Notes: generated by a model not told the origin, from the letters alone. A DNA stretch of 64,000 nucleotides from Akanthomyces muscarius (GCF_028009165.1 NC_079246.1:2046001-2110000), one strand, 5' to 3'; shown: positions 13,010 through 25,820, counted from the first letter of the stretch. Made by a program: numbers and translations.

Positions 13010-14888
13010 ATGATCGCTTGCCCGGCCTACAAACGAGCCATCGCACGCAAGCTGCTTGGCAGCTTGAGATGGCGCAGTGGCCAGCCTTCTAGAGGCGTCG
13101 CCTCCAAAGCCAGGGGCCGGTCGCCGCCTGTCGACTGGCTGGCGGCAGAGACGGATGTCGCGCAACAGCTCTTGGACACTGGTCTCTGGCGGAGCGCGCG
13201 ATCACGCGCAACCAAGAATGCACCGGTGGATACACGAAGAGTCAATATAGTGAGCGAAGAGCTCTGCTGTACGTTGCGATCCTCGTCAGGCTCTGCGTCA
13301 TCTACTCAACTACTAATTGCACCATCTGGCCGCAGCCGACATTATCAAATACATAGGGAATTCACTCGAAAGACATGCCGGATGCGACTTGCTAGATCTG
13401 AATCCAGGGGCTGGCCTCTGGAGCAAAGCGCTGCATGAAGCTGTGCAGCCGCGCAAGCACGTCCTTCTCGACCTCGACGCCGACTTTTACCAGCCATTCC
13501 TGCGCGACCTTCTATCCAAGCCCAATGTCGAGCTTATAAAGAAATCTGGAATAATCTGGGGAAATCTCGAAGATGTCGTCGCCTCTCGCTTCACCGCGCA
13601 AAGCAAGGTCGCACCCCAAACAGAGGCACCCCCGCAGCGCAACGACACGCTGCTCGTGACGGCAAACCTGTCCATGTGCCCGAAGCGGCCTTACCGTGGG
13701 TTCGACAATGTCGGCACAATGGTGCTGTACCAGTTCCTCTCCAGCATCCGGCAGAGCAGCCTGCTGCAGCAGTACGGGTTGGTGCGTTTCCTGATCTGGA
13801 CCAACGACGAGGACAAGCACCGCATCCTGCCACGCAGCATCCTGCGCCGCCGCCGCGGCGCCTTCGAGGCTGAGCTCTCGTGCGACTGGCTTCATGAGGT
13901 CTGCGGCAGCACCGTCGACGTCCATGCCCGCATGGCCCTGCGCGACGAGTGGTTGAATGTGGAATCGTGCGCCGGCGCCATGTCGAGGATGGCGGCGCTT
14001 GGAATCGAGATGCCGACACACCGCCAGTCAGAGACATATAAGCGAATCCGTCGAGATCCGGCAGCGCTTATGGGCAAGAAGCTCGCGGACACGGAAACGC
14101 CGCAGCTCACGCGACCCTACATCCAAGAACTCAACCGCCTGCGGGACTCTGTTAGCCCCGACAGCCCCAGCGAGGACCTGCGGCGCCTGAAACAGCTCGA
14201 GTACCGCGATCGCCACGAGCACAAGCTCGCCGGTCGATTCAGCACCCTCCTGCAACAACAGCTCGCAACCGCCGCCCTCGCCGGCACTGACGACTTTGCC
14301 GCGCACGACGCCGCCTACACCGCCGCCGCCGCCCGCCTCCCCAAGAACAAGGCCGCCGAGTACCGCCGGCTCGTCGACAACCACCACCTCTTCCGCCAGG
14401 CGCCGCCCGCGATGCTCTGGGACCGCCGCGCCTACGAGCCGCTCGTCACGCGGCCCACCGAGTTCTTCCCCAACGCGCCGACGACGCTCCTCGATATGCA
14501 GCCCAAGGCCATGGACCCGATCCTGCGACAGTACGGCCCCGCGACGACGCGCTCCGGCGAAATGTCCGACGTCCTGCTGCACCTGTGGTTCGCCAACACC
14601 CTCGGCCCGCTCGAGGCCGGGCTCGACCGCCTCTGGGGCGGCTTCGGCAGCGAGATTGCCAGGTGCCCGAGCTTTGACGACCCGCACCGCGGCGGCTCGC
14701 CGCTGTCGGGCGCGGGCCGGGTGCCGGCGCGCTGCGTCAACGAGGAGCAGTGGCTGGAGGTGATGCGCGCGTGGATGGACTGGCCGTTTCGCCCGGCGTA
14801 CACGCAGCTCCTGGGCCGCTGGGCCGAGGAGGACAGCGCGGCGGACGATGAGGATACCAAGTCTGGCGCGCAGGGTCTCGGATTTTGA
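13010..14888 (+). CDS. Mtf1-like mitochondrial transcription factor / rRNA adenine dimethylase-fold protein
   Basis: Two exons fit: 13010-13268 and 13336-14888, giving 603 residues. The Arg-rich, acidic-poor first 50 residues look like a mitochondrial targeting sequence. The core begins VNIVSEELC, then across a 67-bp intron SDIIKYIGNSLERH, and contains a SAM-binding motif I (DLLDLNPGAGLWSKAL) typical of the KsgA/Dim1/Mtf1 fold. Later blocks (KSGIIWGNLED, VTANLSMCPKR, FLIWTNDEDKHRILPRS) match the fungal Mtf1-type family, which acts with mitochondrial RNA polymerase at promoters. Fungal members of this size carry a long C-terminal extension, also present here (Arg/Ala-rich helices). Whether it retains methyltransferase activity cannot be judged. 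The start at 13010 is the first in-frame ATG of exon 1. Confidence 0.82.
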
Positions 14889-15613
14889 AGAGGTCAACAT
14901 GTAGAAATGCTGTATACTACTTGTACTTTTATTTAGAAATGGGGCAATAGAGGCGTCTTTTTCGGGCAAATTTTCGGGCAAATTTTAGTTGACTATTGCT
15001 TTACGCTGTGCAGGTGACATCAGGTTGGCCAGGAATATCAATGTTTCGGATAGTATTGTGTTGGCAGCTGTTCAAGGGACAAGGAAGCACTGCCTTTTCT
15101 GCTTTCGCTGCTAGGAACACAAAGGCCTGCAGTAAAAAGTAACTAGAAGTGAACAGGGACGGTAGTAGTACATTGAAAACCAGCGCAATACTGTAGCTTT
15201 TTTGCTTCGGTTCCTCAACTGCCAGGCTGAAACTGGAGTCAAAATGTAGCTAAAGCAAGAAACAAATATGGAAGACAAAAAGATCCAGATATCGTGGATA
15301 GCCCAGCCAAACGCCGTACGGGGGAATGGAGATAAAAAATGTAGTAGAGTTGGTCGGCGCCGCAACACTCCAAAGGTATAAATCATCAGCAGCCAGCTGA
15401 ATCTTTTCGATGCAAAATCAAGAAGTAGGATGAAGAGAGTCAAGCACCCTTTTGGAAGTCAAATGCTACAGGAGGTTCCATGTCATGCCGCTTATAGGTG
15501 TAAAGAAGGGAGAAGAACAGGGGGAAGAAGAAAAGCAGGAAATTCGATGCATATCGGTTCGTATCAGTCTTGAGGGCAGAAAATAGCTAGACACATGCTG
15601 ACGGGGGGGACCA
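14889..15613. other. Convergent 3' flanks, about 0.7 kb
   Basis: Lies between the convergent Mtf1-like and GT90 genes. AT-rich with no supported gene; a short direct repeat (CGGGCAAATTTT) occurs at about 14965-14990. Confidence 0.45.
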
Positions 15614-17611
15614 TCACCATTGCCTCCATTTGCGCATCAACGACGGCTTGGCCAGGACGTCGCCGACCCAGCCCATGGATTCCCTACGGTCGTCGAGGAG
15701 GCGTCCGTACTCGAGCAGTAGGCGCAAGACGTAAATCTCCATGTCCTCCTTGCGCAGGACGCGCTCGGCCCACTCCTTGCCCTCGGTGGCAATCTTCTCC
15801 GCGGCATCATCGTGGGCGCCGCGGCCCTCGTAGCCGAGAAAGTAGTCGAGGATGCCGTAGTAGTCGGTGAAGCGGTTGTCCATGGGGACAAAGTGCTTCC
15901 AGGCTACGAGACGGCTGTCGTGCCACTCGCGCCAGACGGTCGACTTGATGGGCAGCGACGTCGAGCGGAGGAAGCCAATATAGCGGCCTGAGAACGAGTT
16001 GCCGTCAATGTCGGGCAGGATCTTGCTGTTGAATTGCTCCGTCAGGTCGACGCCCTTGACAGTGTCGTACGCGTGGTCCATGTATGCGCAGCGCAGGTCG
16101 CCCTGCGCCGGCGTGCAGCTGAGGTCCGTCAGGCCGACGTCGGTCAGGTTGCCGAGCCACTCGCCGAGCCTGCCGTCCTTTTGCGCGGCGACATTGTACG
16201 ACGCGTCCGGCAGGACGAAGTTCTCGGGCTGGTCCTGGGCGCCGCCCGACTCGGCGCGTTTCACCGTGGTTGCGTTGTTCATAGCAACGAACCGGTGGCG
16301 CTGGAAGCCCTTCCAGGTGTTGTCGCGGTTGCGGCCGCCGGTGCCCACGCCGCGCCAGATGACGTTGTGCGACTTCTCCGACCACTCGACGCCGTGTTCG
16401 TCGCCGCCGGTGAAGCGCTTCTCGCCCTCGTAGTACATGGCGGCCGGGATCAGGATCTCGTTGTTCACAGCGAGCTTGGAGCCGCCAAACAGCGGGAAGA
16501 GAACCTTGGTGGTGCTGGTGGACAGCGGCTCGATGAAGACGCCCGCGAGGCCCTGCAGGTCCGGCTGGTGACAGACGTCGCGCGAGAGCGTGCTGTTGGA
16601 GACGAAGCCCTGGTACGAGTGCGGCTTGCCATACGACGTGTTGAAGGCGGGCGTGCCGGCGAAATCGGTCTGCACAGGCGTCGTTCGGGCCAGGCTCTTG
16701 GGCGGACAGCCACGGCGGACCAAGTTCCAGAAAGGGTCTGTTCAACGGTCGTTAGTATACAGATGCGACTCGCCCGAAATTGGCAAACGGATGCTTACTC
16801 GTCTCTGCGCCCTCCCACTCCTTGTTGCGCATCTCGCCATCGTCTGCATTGCCGCCGGTCGGCAGAGACTGGAACTCGCTAATCATTTTGTCGGGTTTCG
16901 CGAGGCCCATCGTCTTGGCAGCCTTTGTCATGTAGTGCTGAATATCCTCGTAGGGTGCGATGATGCGGGGCTCGTCCATGGCGTTGAGGGGAATGTCCAT
17001 GTCGGGCAGCAGATGCTCAACATTCTTGATCATACGGAGCCAGATTGCAGTCCAGAACCAGTCGGATCCCGCGGTGGCATTTCCGTTGCGCACGTTGATG
17101 GTCATGTCAAAGTGTTGCGACTCGCGACGCATGAGGGCCGGCTCGACACCCCAAAACGGCTCAATGTCGTGGTGAATCTGGTCGAAGAAATCTTCAACGA
17201 CAATGGCGCCCTTGGACTGGGCAAACTCGAACCATTCAGCGAAGCCGGGAGGCGGGTGGCGGCCTCTGCGTTTGCGGTATGCTTGTGCGGCATCCTCGAC
17301 GGTTTTCGATTCCTTGGAGAGGAGTTCGGCAAACTTGTGTTGGGCGTCGAAAATCAGACTGTCAATCGGATGAGCTTTGTTCTTTCTGTACGACAACCAT
17401 GTTAGAGAAACGACTCGTTCAATAAATTTTTTTGGCATTGGTACCCTTTGTGCAAACGGTCAGCTGCTGAACTCAGGCCACCAAAGCCACCGGGGCGATG
17501 GAGGTTGGAGACTGTGGCTTCGTAGGCGTTATTCTTGAACGCATAGAGCGCACAGAGTATAATCAAGGCAAGGCCCAGATAGCGGACAATGCCGGACGGT
17601 CGGGCAAACAT
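15614..17611 (-). CDS. GT90/CAP10-type glycosyltransferase, type II membrane protein
   Basis: Three exons fit: 17611-17445, 17385-16799 and 16737-15614, totalling 1,878 nt and 625 residues. A single N-terminal hydrophobic helix (YLGLALIILCALYAF, about residues 11-25) without a cleavage site predicts a Golgi type II protein. The luminal part has the CAP10/GT90 pattern of fungal beta-xylosyltransferase relatives: a cysteine-containing RRGCPP block, NEILIPAAMYYEG, KSHNVIWRGVGTGG with R and D residues of the putative donor site, SFSGRYIGFLRSTSLPIKST and the conserved WKHFVPMDNRFTDYYGILDYF near the C-terminus. Family members add xylose or other sugars to capsule or cell-wall glycans; the acceptor here is unknown. 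The locus is single and intact, with no linked glycan genes in view. Confidence 0.9.
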
Positions 17612-20130
17612 GATGAATACAATCTGTTGTAGCGTAGCCGATGGCCGGTGCGTTGCTTGGTGGTGATGCGCGAGGCGTGGCGAACGTCGTCAGCTTGCGC
17701 AGACGGGTGAGGAGATGGGCGGGCACTAATAGCTGGCCGTCGCGAACACAGTTGAGACACCTTGCATCACCAAGTATTCGAGGCTGCTAGTGAAAGGAAG
17801 GGGCGGGACGGCAGCAGGTCAAGATTGGAAGATGCGAGGTTTCAGAGCAGCACTGGAATGCAGGTCGGGCGGCAAACGGGAATGACTGTCGCGGGGTGGG
17901 AGATGGTGGAGGTGGCGGTGCGTTGTCGTCAGGCACGGAGGACAGGCGGCTACCCGTTTGTCTAGCGCCAACGTGTAAAATCGAAGAAGCCGGGGAAAAA
18001 AGGAAAGAAAGGGCGAAAGCGGCGAGGAAAAGATGGGAGATGAGAGAATAAAGGAGCGTATCAGAAAGGTCCAGGGGAAAGAGAACAGGGCAAGCTATCA
18101 AAGGCTGCCAAGCGTTGTACAGACGCGCCAAGAAGGGGCCGACGAATTGCGCAGACGACTGTAGAGTCTTGAGAGGAAGAGAGGAAGCCAGGGAATGGAA
18201 GCGGAAACTAGACGAAGAAGAAAGGTGGCAGATGAAGAAGAGGAACGGGGAACGGGGAAACGAAACAAGGAATTGAAGAAATGGTTTGAGCCGCAAAAGA
18301 TAAATCAGAAACAGCTAGTGCTACCTACGCAGTGACGCTCCAGTACTAGACAATTGGCCATGCGAAATAAAACAATGCAAGCCATAGGCTACTTTTGGGG
18401 GTTATAAGCATGATTCAGCGGGGGCGCGGAAGAAAAGGCCCATGTTGATCGACGGGTCGGTGTGCCATCTTTTACTCCATCCAGGGACAGCTCCAGCTGT
18501 TATTAAACGTCGCCTGCGCATGCTGCCTACGCAACGGTCCTCTTTGTGGCGACGGATGGGCGAGCCAAGGAGGGTTTATTCTACGACGAACGGTTGGACG
18601 GTTAGGCCCTGGCGTCTTTCGGTCGCGCCATGGGGACGTCTGGCCACGCAACCACGCACTTGCAACAAAGCTTGTTACTGGCTCAAAAGGGTGAAAGCCA
18701 ACGCTAGCCAGGGGGGTTGATGCGGCTCGCGAACTGTCGATATTGGATGTGAATTAAAAATAATAATAAATGAAACCTGTTGCCAGCACTGGTAAATGGA
18801 TTTCTGCTGGTAGAGGCTCCTGGGCCTGGTCCCTGGGGCACTAATGCTGCTTTTGGACTGGTCCGACGAGGCTACTGATACTGGCGCCGGCCTTTCCCTT
18901 GACCAAGGGTGTCCCTGTGCTAGGGTCAAGGGGTTTCTGGGCCTTCACGCCGGCAAGGAGGGCCTTGGCCTTTGTTGAGTTTTCGATTTCGATAGTCCAG
19001 ACTCGCCTCGTCCCTTTCTCCAAGGTTTGAATCTTGTGACAGCACCAGTGAGTGGCAGAATGGTGGGTTCCATCAAGGCAAAACGTGTCCATTACCTATC
19101 CACTTTCTCGTGCTTGTGCAATGCCCATCTGTCAATCAATGCCTTGGTCGAGCTTGCTTGCTTGCGCCTGCGGGTCTACCTTAATTTACCCTGTGGGCTT
19201 TCTTTTAGCCTCTGCAGACGTGATTGCGCGGCCCCCTTTGTTGGACCAGGTGGTGGCTTTTTTCTCCTCCGAACTTACCACTTCTTCCAACTTCTTACTA
19301 TGAACGCCAGGTAGGCACGCACGTTGCTTGCCTGGATGCTCCGTTCTACCAGTAGCATGGCTTGATGGCACGAGTGAATTGCGATCGTCACCTGAAACAG
19401 GCGTTGGCTGTGTCGCCCTCCGATAATCATACTAGCTTGATAGCACCAACGCCGGAAAACCATCGCGTGCAATGTGGCAGTGTATTAGTTTTCATCAGCC
19501 ATCATTTGAGGCTGTCCTGTACCATTTATTACTTCCCTTGTCTCCTCCCTTGTTTGAAAATACATCCCTCGTCCGATCTGCTGCCACATGCTCGCGTGCC
19601 CTGCATTCCCATCCCCCGACAAGCAGTCGCCTAAAAACCAGGCTACGAGTCCTGCCACTACTGGTAACTGGCTGGTCGGTGGTGCTGCATCGATTTCTAC
19701 CTACCAGTAGGTCGCCCGCGAAAGTACCAGTAGTGTGAGGCTCTGCTGGCCCGCCCTGGCTTCCCGTTCCTAGTGGCTGGGCGCGTCCGATTTGCTTTTC
19801 TTGCTTCCCCACCACGGCGAGGCGCGCAGCTTGCTTCAAGATGCATGGCATCAGGCGGCTGGCAAAAAAAGAAAGAAAAAAGAGGAGTCGCATCGGCGGC
19901 TCAGATGGCATTTCTGGGGATACTATCGGTAATTTTCTCTGTATGCCATAATGAATCTGATGTGAGATGATGCTGTTTTTGTTGGAATGGTCTCCACTAC
20001 GGATAACCTCGTGCGCATCGGACGGCCCCAAGAGGGCATCAGGACGTACAAAAAGGGTCGGGAGCAGCCAAAATTCAAGCTGCTACCGCTATCGCCGCAT
20101 TGACCTATGCTGCTTTGCCGCGCGCATTCC

Positions 20131-20270
20131 GATGTGTGATGAGATGGAAGCTATATGCATGCTAACCGCCCAGTATATATCTGTGATAACGGTGACTGCC
20201 TGCACATGCATGCAGGTACCCTAGGCGGCTAGACTATGCCTGCCACTGGGGGTTTAGCATCTGCCCCTTT
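20131..20270 (+). repeat. Diverged direct repeat, copy 1 (C-to-T decayed)
   Basis: Shares with 21164-21360 the blocks TGATGAGATGG, GCATGCTAACCGCCC, GCAGGTACC, CGGCTAGACT and TGCCAxTxGGGGTT in the same order. Many differences are transitions (for example GTGCATCTGCGA in copy 2 against GTATATATCTGTGA here), as expected from RIP acting mainly on this copy. Confidence 0.7.
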
Positions 20271-21163
20271 AGAAAACCTGCTGGTATCATAAGTGATTCA
20301 CGTTGAAATAGGCTCGGGAGTAAAGGATCTCTACTCGGACTACGCAGCTGGCCAAACCAAGTGTTGGGTGTTCGAGTAGGTGGCAAGATGCACCACACAT
20401 CAAGGGGGCCTTGTTCCGCCCATACTTTGTAAAAGTCTGGCCGCTGCAGCGTCCACGAGATTGAAGCGATACAAGTTCCCCGAAGCTGTCTTGTCCCTTG
20501 TTTATTGCTAACCATCTATGCGGTCCGCAGCGTTGTGAGACGGCGGAAGACAGGGAATGGTCTTTGATCGTATAATCTCGCCACGCAAACTCACGAGCCG
20601 CAGGTGTGCGGCTTAGGCTTATCGTTAAAGAAGCTCCTTGATCACGTATTTAGAAAGCGTCAGAGGCTGCTATGCGACTCCATGCCAAGCGCGGCTGCCA
20701 CCGCCTCAGGAAGTCTCTTCATGGCTGACATGTCCAGAGCGAGCTCCTTGTAGCGGCCAGTAGACACGCATGATAGCCACGGAGAACGAGACTGGCCTCG
20801 TATCGCTCCGCAGCTCCTCGAATGGGGGTTATGGAGCCTGTTGCGGCTGCCGTGACTGCGAAGCTGCCATGCTTGTAGGTTGTACTCTGGCATTGCTATG
20901 GGCGAGCTCCGTCCTTGGGTGTCAGGAGCCAACGCTGGCGATCAATGCGTTTGTTTGCCCGCTTTTACTTTGTTGACTCACGTTTTTTTTTTATTGCTTG
21001 GGAATTTTCGTGGCAGGCAAGACAAGCGACACAAGCTTTGGCATCAACTGCAAAAAAGAGCGCATTCGGTCAGGCGTCGTGCAGATACTGCTCGCCACTG
21101 GCCAAGTCGGTACCGTTTCTGATGGCCGCTTCACAAAGACACCGTGGATAAAGGGTAGGTACC

Positions 21164-21360
21164 CGATACATGATGAGATGGGAAACCATCCGCATGCTAA
21201 CCGCCCGGTGCATCTGCGATTGCGATGGCCGCCCGCGCGTGCTAATGCAGGTACCTCGCGGGCGGCTAGACTTGCAGGTACCTCTGCCGGGCAACAAGTC
21301 TGCACCGCAGCGCATGTACCTGCCATTAGGGGTTCGGCATCTGGGCCCCCTGCAAAATCT
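21164..21360 (+). repeat. Diverged direct repeat, copy 2 (GC-richer)
   Basis: GC-rich partner of 20131-20270, with about 45 bp of extra sequence containing repeated GCAGGTACCT. Probably a low-copy dispersed element or segmental duplicate of unknown type. Confidence 0.7.
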
Positions 21361-22859
21361 GCAGGCCCGCTGAAGAATGACCTGTAGCGACGGGCCTAGG
21401 CGGCTTGGCACATTCCTCTAGCGCTATTTAAGTGGTTCAGCACAGGGGGGCAAGCAGGCGTTTCGTCCTGGCTACCGCCGGCTTTGCTTGTCGGTTAACC
21501 GCACGGACAGAGTGCCAGCTTTGCCAGCCAGCCTCCTTTCACTAGTTTCCGCTGTTACTAGTTGTACTGGTACAGAAACGCCTCTTTGCACCCTACGGCG
21601 CGGCAGCTGGACTTCGAAATGTCGTCATTTTCATGTTTGTGGAGGGGCCAGTGACTGGAAGGGGGGTGCCATGGCAGCACCCTTTACTCGCACAGCGTGA
21701 GAGGCTGATGCACGACAATGCAGCATGAACCTGCGCCAAGGACTCCACCGCCCGTCTGCTGGCCGGTTCAAAAGAGCAAAAATAATGAAAATAATAAAAT
21801 AAATCGCATGTTGCGCTGAATATCGCTGTCAAGAATTCAAACTAGTCTTTTTTCCCCGAATCCCAAATGCTGTCAACGCTGTCCAGATCGGATAGAGCCC
21901 CGGGCGCAGTCCGGACCTGCGGGGCCATCTGCAAACGGGACACACCGGGTGTACAGGTGGCGGAGTAGATGTCAAGAGCGAGAAGAACCTCTCGGCGTAG
22001 AGGCAGTCCTTTTGCCATATCATCAGTCTCCTTATCAAAGGGTAGATTTTAGTTGCAGACAGACAAATCGAGATGATAACGCTCAACCAATTCCAGCTCG
22101 CCACGATGGCCATGGCTCACGGGTCTGCTGACCATTGCAGACACACACATACCTCTGAAATAGGCCGGATCCCGTGAGCAGCGATGGACTTTGCAAGCGG
22201 TCTAAACCGGCGCAAACGGCCGCCTACAGATTGACGATTCAATCCAAAGAGGGCAACAAGCAAGCCAGCAATCTACGCAGTGCCGATTGAAGCCATGGCG
22301 GCGGCCACTCTCCACTTCTTCTACCGTCACGTTGGCGACCTTTTTTTCTTCTTTCTTCTTTCGCCCGTGCCGGGCGCGCTGCGCACCTTTAACGGCATAG
22401 CTTCACCCACATCCTCCTGCGGGCATTCACTTCCACTTAACTTTAGAGGTATAGCTTTATGGTCCTTGCTCGTCACATTGGGGGTATGAAGCTGGGGTCT
22501 GGCCACTTTTCCGTAATTTTTTCCCTCTCTCACGGAGTCCGCGTCCCCCGCCGAAACGCCGCGCCGTGCTGTTGAACACCACCGAGGGAACCCCCCCCCC
22601 CCTTCTCGGTCGGTCGAGCTTCTTGCTCTTGGCCGCCCACTTCCGAGCCCTCAGATAAAAAGCTTGCTCCCTCCCTTCCCCCCGCCAGCCCGTTTTCGTG
22701 TTTTAGTTCTGTCTTTGTGTTAAAATAAGAAAAGCACTGTTTCTCTTCCTTTTCTCACTCCACCAAGTGTTGTAGGCTCTTGCGCAAGAAAACAGCAAAC
22801 CGCGTTTCGTCGCTTTTTCACTCTTCGTCGCATATAACCCCACCAACAGCATCGTCACC

Positions 22860-23993
22860 ATGAACGTTCCCAGCAAGTTCCTCAGCAACCCCCAGGACCT
22901 CGGCGTTGTCGCCGTTGGCTTCTCTGGTGGCCAGGTACGCGCATCCTCTGCGCTTCTTGCGCGCGACTAAGTGCACGCCTCGCAAAGGCAAAAGAAAAGC
23001 TCCCAATTGCTGACACACGCACTTTCTGCCAATAGCCCAAGGCTGGTGTCGACAATGGCCCATCCGCCCTCATCCAGTCCGGCCTCCTCACCCAGATCAA
23101 GGAGGAGCTCGAGTACAATCTCCACGGCGACTCCGAGGTGCAGTTCTACAAGGACCTCGCGCCGGCCGCCGACCCCGACTACCGCGGCATGAAGAACCCG
23201 CTGCTCGTCTCGGCCGTTAACCGCAAGATTGCCGAGGCCACCTACAGCCACTCCTCCCAGGGCCGCCTCACCCTCACCCTCGGCGGCGACCACTCGGTCG
23301 CCATCGGCACCATTGCCGGCACCGCCAAGGCCACTCGCGAGCGCCTCGGCCGCGAGATTGCTGTCATCTGGGTCGATGCCCACACCGACATCAACACGCC
23401 CGAGGGCTCCGGCTCGGGCAACATTCACGGCATGCCCCTCGCTTTCCTCACAGGCCTCGCCAAGGACGACAAGGAAGAGTACTTTGGCTGGATCAAGGAG
23501 GACATGCGCCTCAACATTAACAAGCTCGTCTATATTGGCCTCCGCGACGTCGACAAGGACGAGAAGAAGATCCTCCGCGACAACAATGTCAAGGCCTTTT
23601 CCATGTTTGACGTTGACCGGTACGATCTTATCTTGCAAAGCTTCTGACGCGCGCAGAAACATTTCGCTAACATATTTGCACAGCTACGGCATTGGCCGCG
23701 TCGTCGAGATGGCCCTCGCCCACATTGGCAACGACACCCCCATCCACCTGTCCTTCGATGTCGACGCTCTCGACCCCATGTGGGCGCCCAGCACCGGCAC
23801 ACCCGTCCGAGGCGGCCTGACCCTGCGCGAGGGTGACTACATCTGCGAGTCCGTCCACCAGACCGGCAGCCTCGTCGCCATTGACCTCGTCGAGGTCAAC
23901 CCCGAGCTCGCCGCCACCGAGGAGGGTGCCAAGGCCACTGTTGGCGCCGGCTGCTCGCTCGTCCGCTGCGCTCTGGGCGAGACCCTGCTGTAA
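22860..23993 (+). CDS. CAR1/aga1: Arginase
   Basis: Binuclear manganese enzyme that hydrolyses arginine to ornithine and urea. Three exons fit: 22860-22934, 23036-23619 and 23684-23993, totalling 969 nt and 322 residues, the standard length. Metal-binding signatures are all intact: GGDHSVAIGT, WVDAHTDINTP followed by SGNIHGMPL, and SFDVDALDP. Substrate-loop and C-terminal motifs (GTPVRGGLTLREG, DLVEVNPELA) are present. Intron 1 (101 bp) directly follows FSGGQ. The GC-rich third positions suggest high expression. A long pyrimidine-rich leader precedes the start; I saw no arginine-attenuator-type upstream peptide. Confidence 0.97.
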
Positions 23994-24908
23994 ATGTTTT
24001 TGTCACGCACTCACCACAAACCGGGGGACGAGTAAAGAGGAGGAAAAAGAAACGTTAGAGCGCAAGCGATGCTACGCCGATTTTGTTTTGTCAAGCAGGG
24101 GCATTGACGGTTTTTGATCTTGGTCTGGCGTTCTAGGTGGCATATGAAAAGAATGCATTTAATGAGATGGAAACTCCCTAGTAACGAAAATAGGTAGAAA
24201 GCCAACGTCTGTCACGATATATATACACACACAATACTGAAATTATTCTTCGTTTATTTCGGGAGGGGTTTTTTTTATTGCATTGCGACAGCTCAGTAAA
24301 TCATTGTGCATGACGTACGGAGTAGATGCATCCATGCTGAAGATGTAACGCCGCTGGGGCGCACCGCGTGGCTGGGAACCCAGGCCCAGCCACCCCTGCC
24401 CTGCCCTGCAGCCGCCGCTCGATGCTTCTTTTGTCGTTTTGCATATGCCATTTTTTACGATTTCTGCTTTTCCCCTCATCGGCATGCGACTTGAACCAAT
24501 CCGCATGCACCTGGTTTCCAAATCGGCCTTGAGATTTCAGCGTCGCTGAACAATACAGCGCGCGCCCCAGGCGCAAAACCACTGCCGAGTACCCCGCCGC
24601 CGCGCGCGACCCGAGTCAAATAACACCACGCCCACCAAGAGGCAAAACGAACCAGCGCGGCACTTTGAAAAGCGACTTTTCGACAGCGACGCGCATTCAA
24701 GGGAGAAGACGAGTTCGAAGCGATCCGGTTGCGAATTTTGCGTCGATAACAAGATCAAAGAACCACGACGGCGCAGAACGCTCCCGTCGCAAACCCGGTC
24801 CAGTCGGCGATACCCTCTCTCGGCATCCACGGCCCTCGATTCGAGTCGTCGCAGCCCTTGCGCAATCGCCACAGCAACAAACAAGACACATCCTAGAAGA
24901 CCGTCGAT
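23994..24908. other. Intergenic, arginase 3' flank and promoter of the 4-TM gene
   Basis: AT-rich 3' flank to about 24300, then GC-rich promoter DNA. No gene recognised. Confidence 0.5.
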
Positions 24909-25544
24909 ATGGTCCTCTCCTCCACGCTGACGGGCAGCTCCGTCGTCTACGAGGCGCGCCCGGCGCGCGTCATCCACCTCAAGACGTACGACTGGCCGAC
25001 GTACCAGATCAACATCTGGCTCTTTGTCATGCTGCTCGCGGCCTCATCCATCCTCGGCGTCTTTGCGACCTTTATCCAGACGCAGATGCAGATGGGCCTG
25101 CCGGTGCCGTGGTACTTTCCCTACTACGTCACCGTCGCCGCCGTCGCGCTCGCGTTCCTGCTCGCCATCATGTGGCTCATCTGGTACAAGCGCCTGCTGC
25201 CGGCCATTGTCATGATTGGCGCCTTTGCGCTGTTTGTGCTGTGGATGGTCGGGCTCGTCGCCAGCGCGGTGCAGCTCTGGGGGCCGGGCGGCGTGCAGAG
25301 CGTGTGCAACCTGCAGGTGTTTAACCAGAGCCCGCACGCGCCGGACGTGCAGACGCTGGCGTGGATGCAGCAGCGCAATATCTGTAAGTTTATTCTAGAG
25401 GGCGAGAAATTGGTTGAGGATTGGGCGGGGCTAATGTCTTACACAGGTCAAACGTGGTATCTGGTCTTTGCGATGGGCTTGACCGGTGCCATCTTTCTGA
25501 TTTGGGTCATGATTATAGCGTATCAGGTATTTGTTCGTTCATAG
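24909..25544 (+). CDS. Four-helix membrane protein, conserved fungal type, function unknown
   Basis: Two exons fit: 24909-25383 and 25447-25544, giving 190 residues. Four hydrophobic helices are evident at about residues 36-56, 70-92, 96-122 and 160-186. There is a short N-terminal cytosolic-looking segment and a loop between helices 3 and 4 with two cysteines (SVCNL and NIC at the exon junction). The topology resembles MARVEL-like or claudin-like tetraspan proteins, but no diagnostic motif is visible. The 63-bp intron (GTAAGT donor, ACACAG acceptor) has no stop and is a multiple of three, so an intron-retained protein with 21 extra residues in the loop is possible. The last residues depend on whether a GTATTT after AYQ is used as a donor; I read through it to the stop. 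Confidence 0.8.
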   Translation: MVLSSTLTGSSVVYEARPARVIHLKTYDWPTYQINIWLFVMLLAASSILGVFATFIQTQMQMGLPVPWYFPYYVTVAAVALAFLLAIMWLIWYKRLLPAIVMIGAFALFVLWMVGLVASAVQLWGPGGVQSVCNLQVFNQSPHAPDVQTLAWMQQRNICKFILEGEKLVEDWAGLMSYTGQTWYLVFAMGLTGAIFLIWVMIIAYQVFVRS

Positions 25545-25820
25545 GTTGTCCGTTCAGAGTTTGTTCGTTTATAATCTTGTATGCTATAGAGTCTATGTTG
25601 TAATGAGCCATGTTGATACACAAAAATGTCATTTACTACAGAGCGTTCAGCCTTGTTAATATAGTCAGGCCTTGAAGGCTTCGTATTGCACTTCTTAACA
25701 GCCCGCGCCAGGCATCGAGCGCACAGCATGTTCGTCCAAGACTTTTTTGACCCAGACGAAATATAAGGTCCCCCAAGTAAACTTTACCAACAAGGCGAGC
25801 CGCTACTGATCCCAATACGC

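Larger units (their letters stand above)
17612..22859. other. Long intergenic region, 5.2 kb, no convincing gene
   Basis: No reading frame here has recognisable domains, good length or a plausible exon chain. It contains the upstream region of GT90, a diverged direct repeat (20131-20270 and 21164-21360) and, near 22540-22859, a pyrimidine-rich arginase promoter/leader with a C10 run at about 22592-22601. Purine-rich DNA dominates 17970-18270. A noncoding RNA or a rapidly evolving small gene could be missed. Confidence 0.5.

Noticed and set aside
14028..14981. 317-codon frame antisense to the Mtf1-like gene
   Set aside because: Arg/Ala-rich shadow of GC-rich coding DNA on the opposite strand.
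18841..19092. 83-codon minus-strand frame with varied composition
   Set aside because: No signal, domain or splice context; cannot be separated from chance in this 5-kb gene-free region.
19330..19740. Repeated CTACCAGTAG/TACTGGTA palindromic motifs
   Set aside because: Short motif, scattered through the window in intergenic DNA; no consistent spacing or link to genes.
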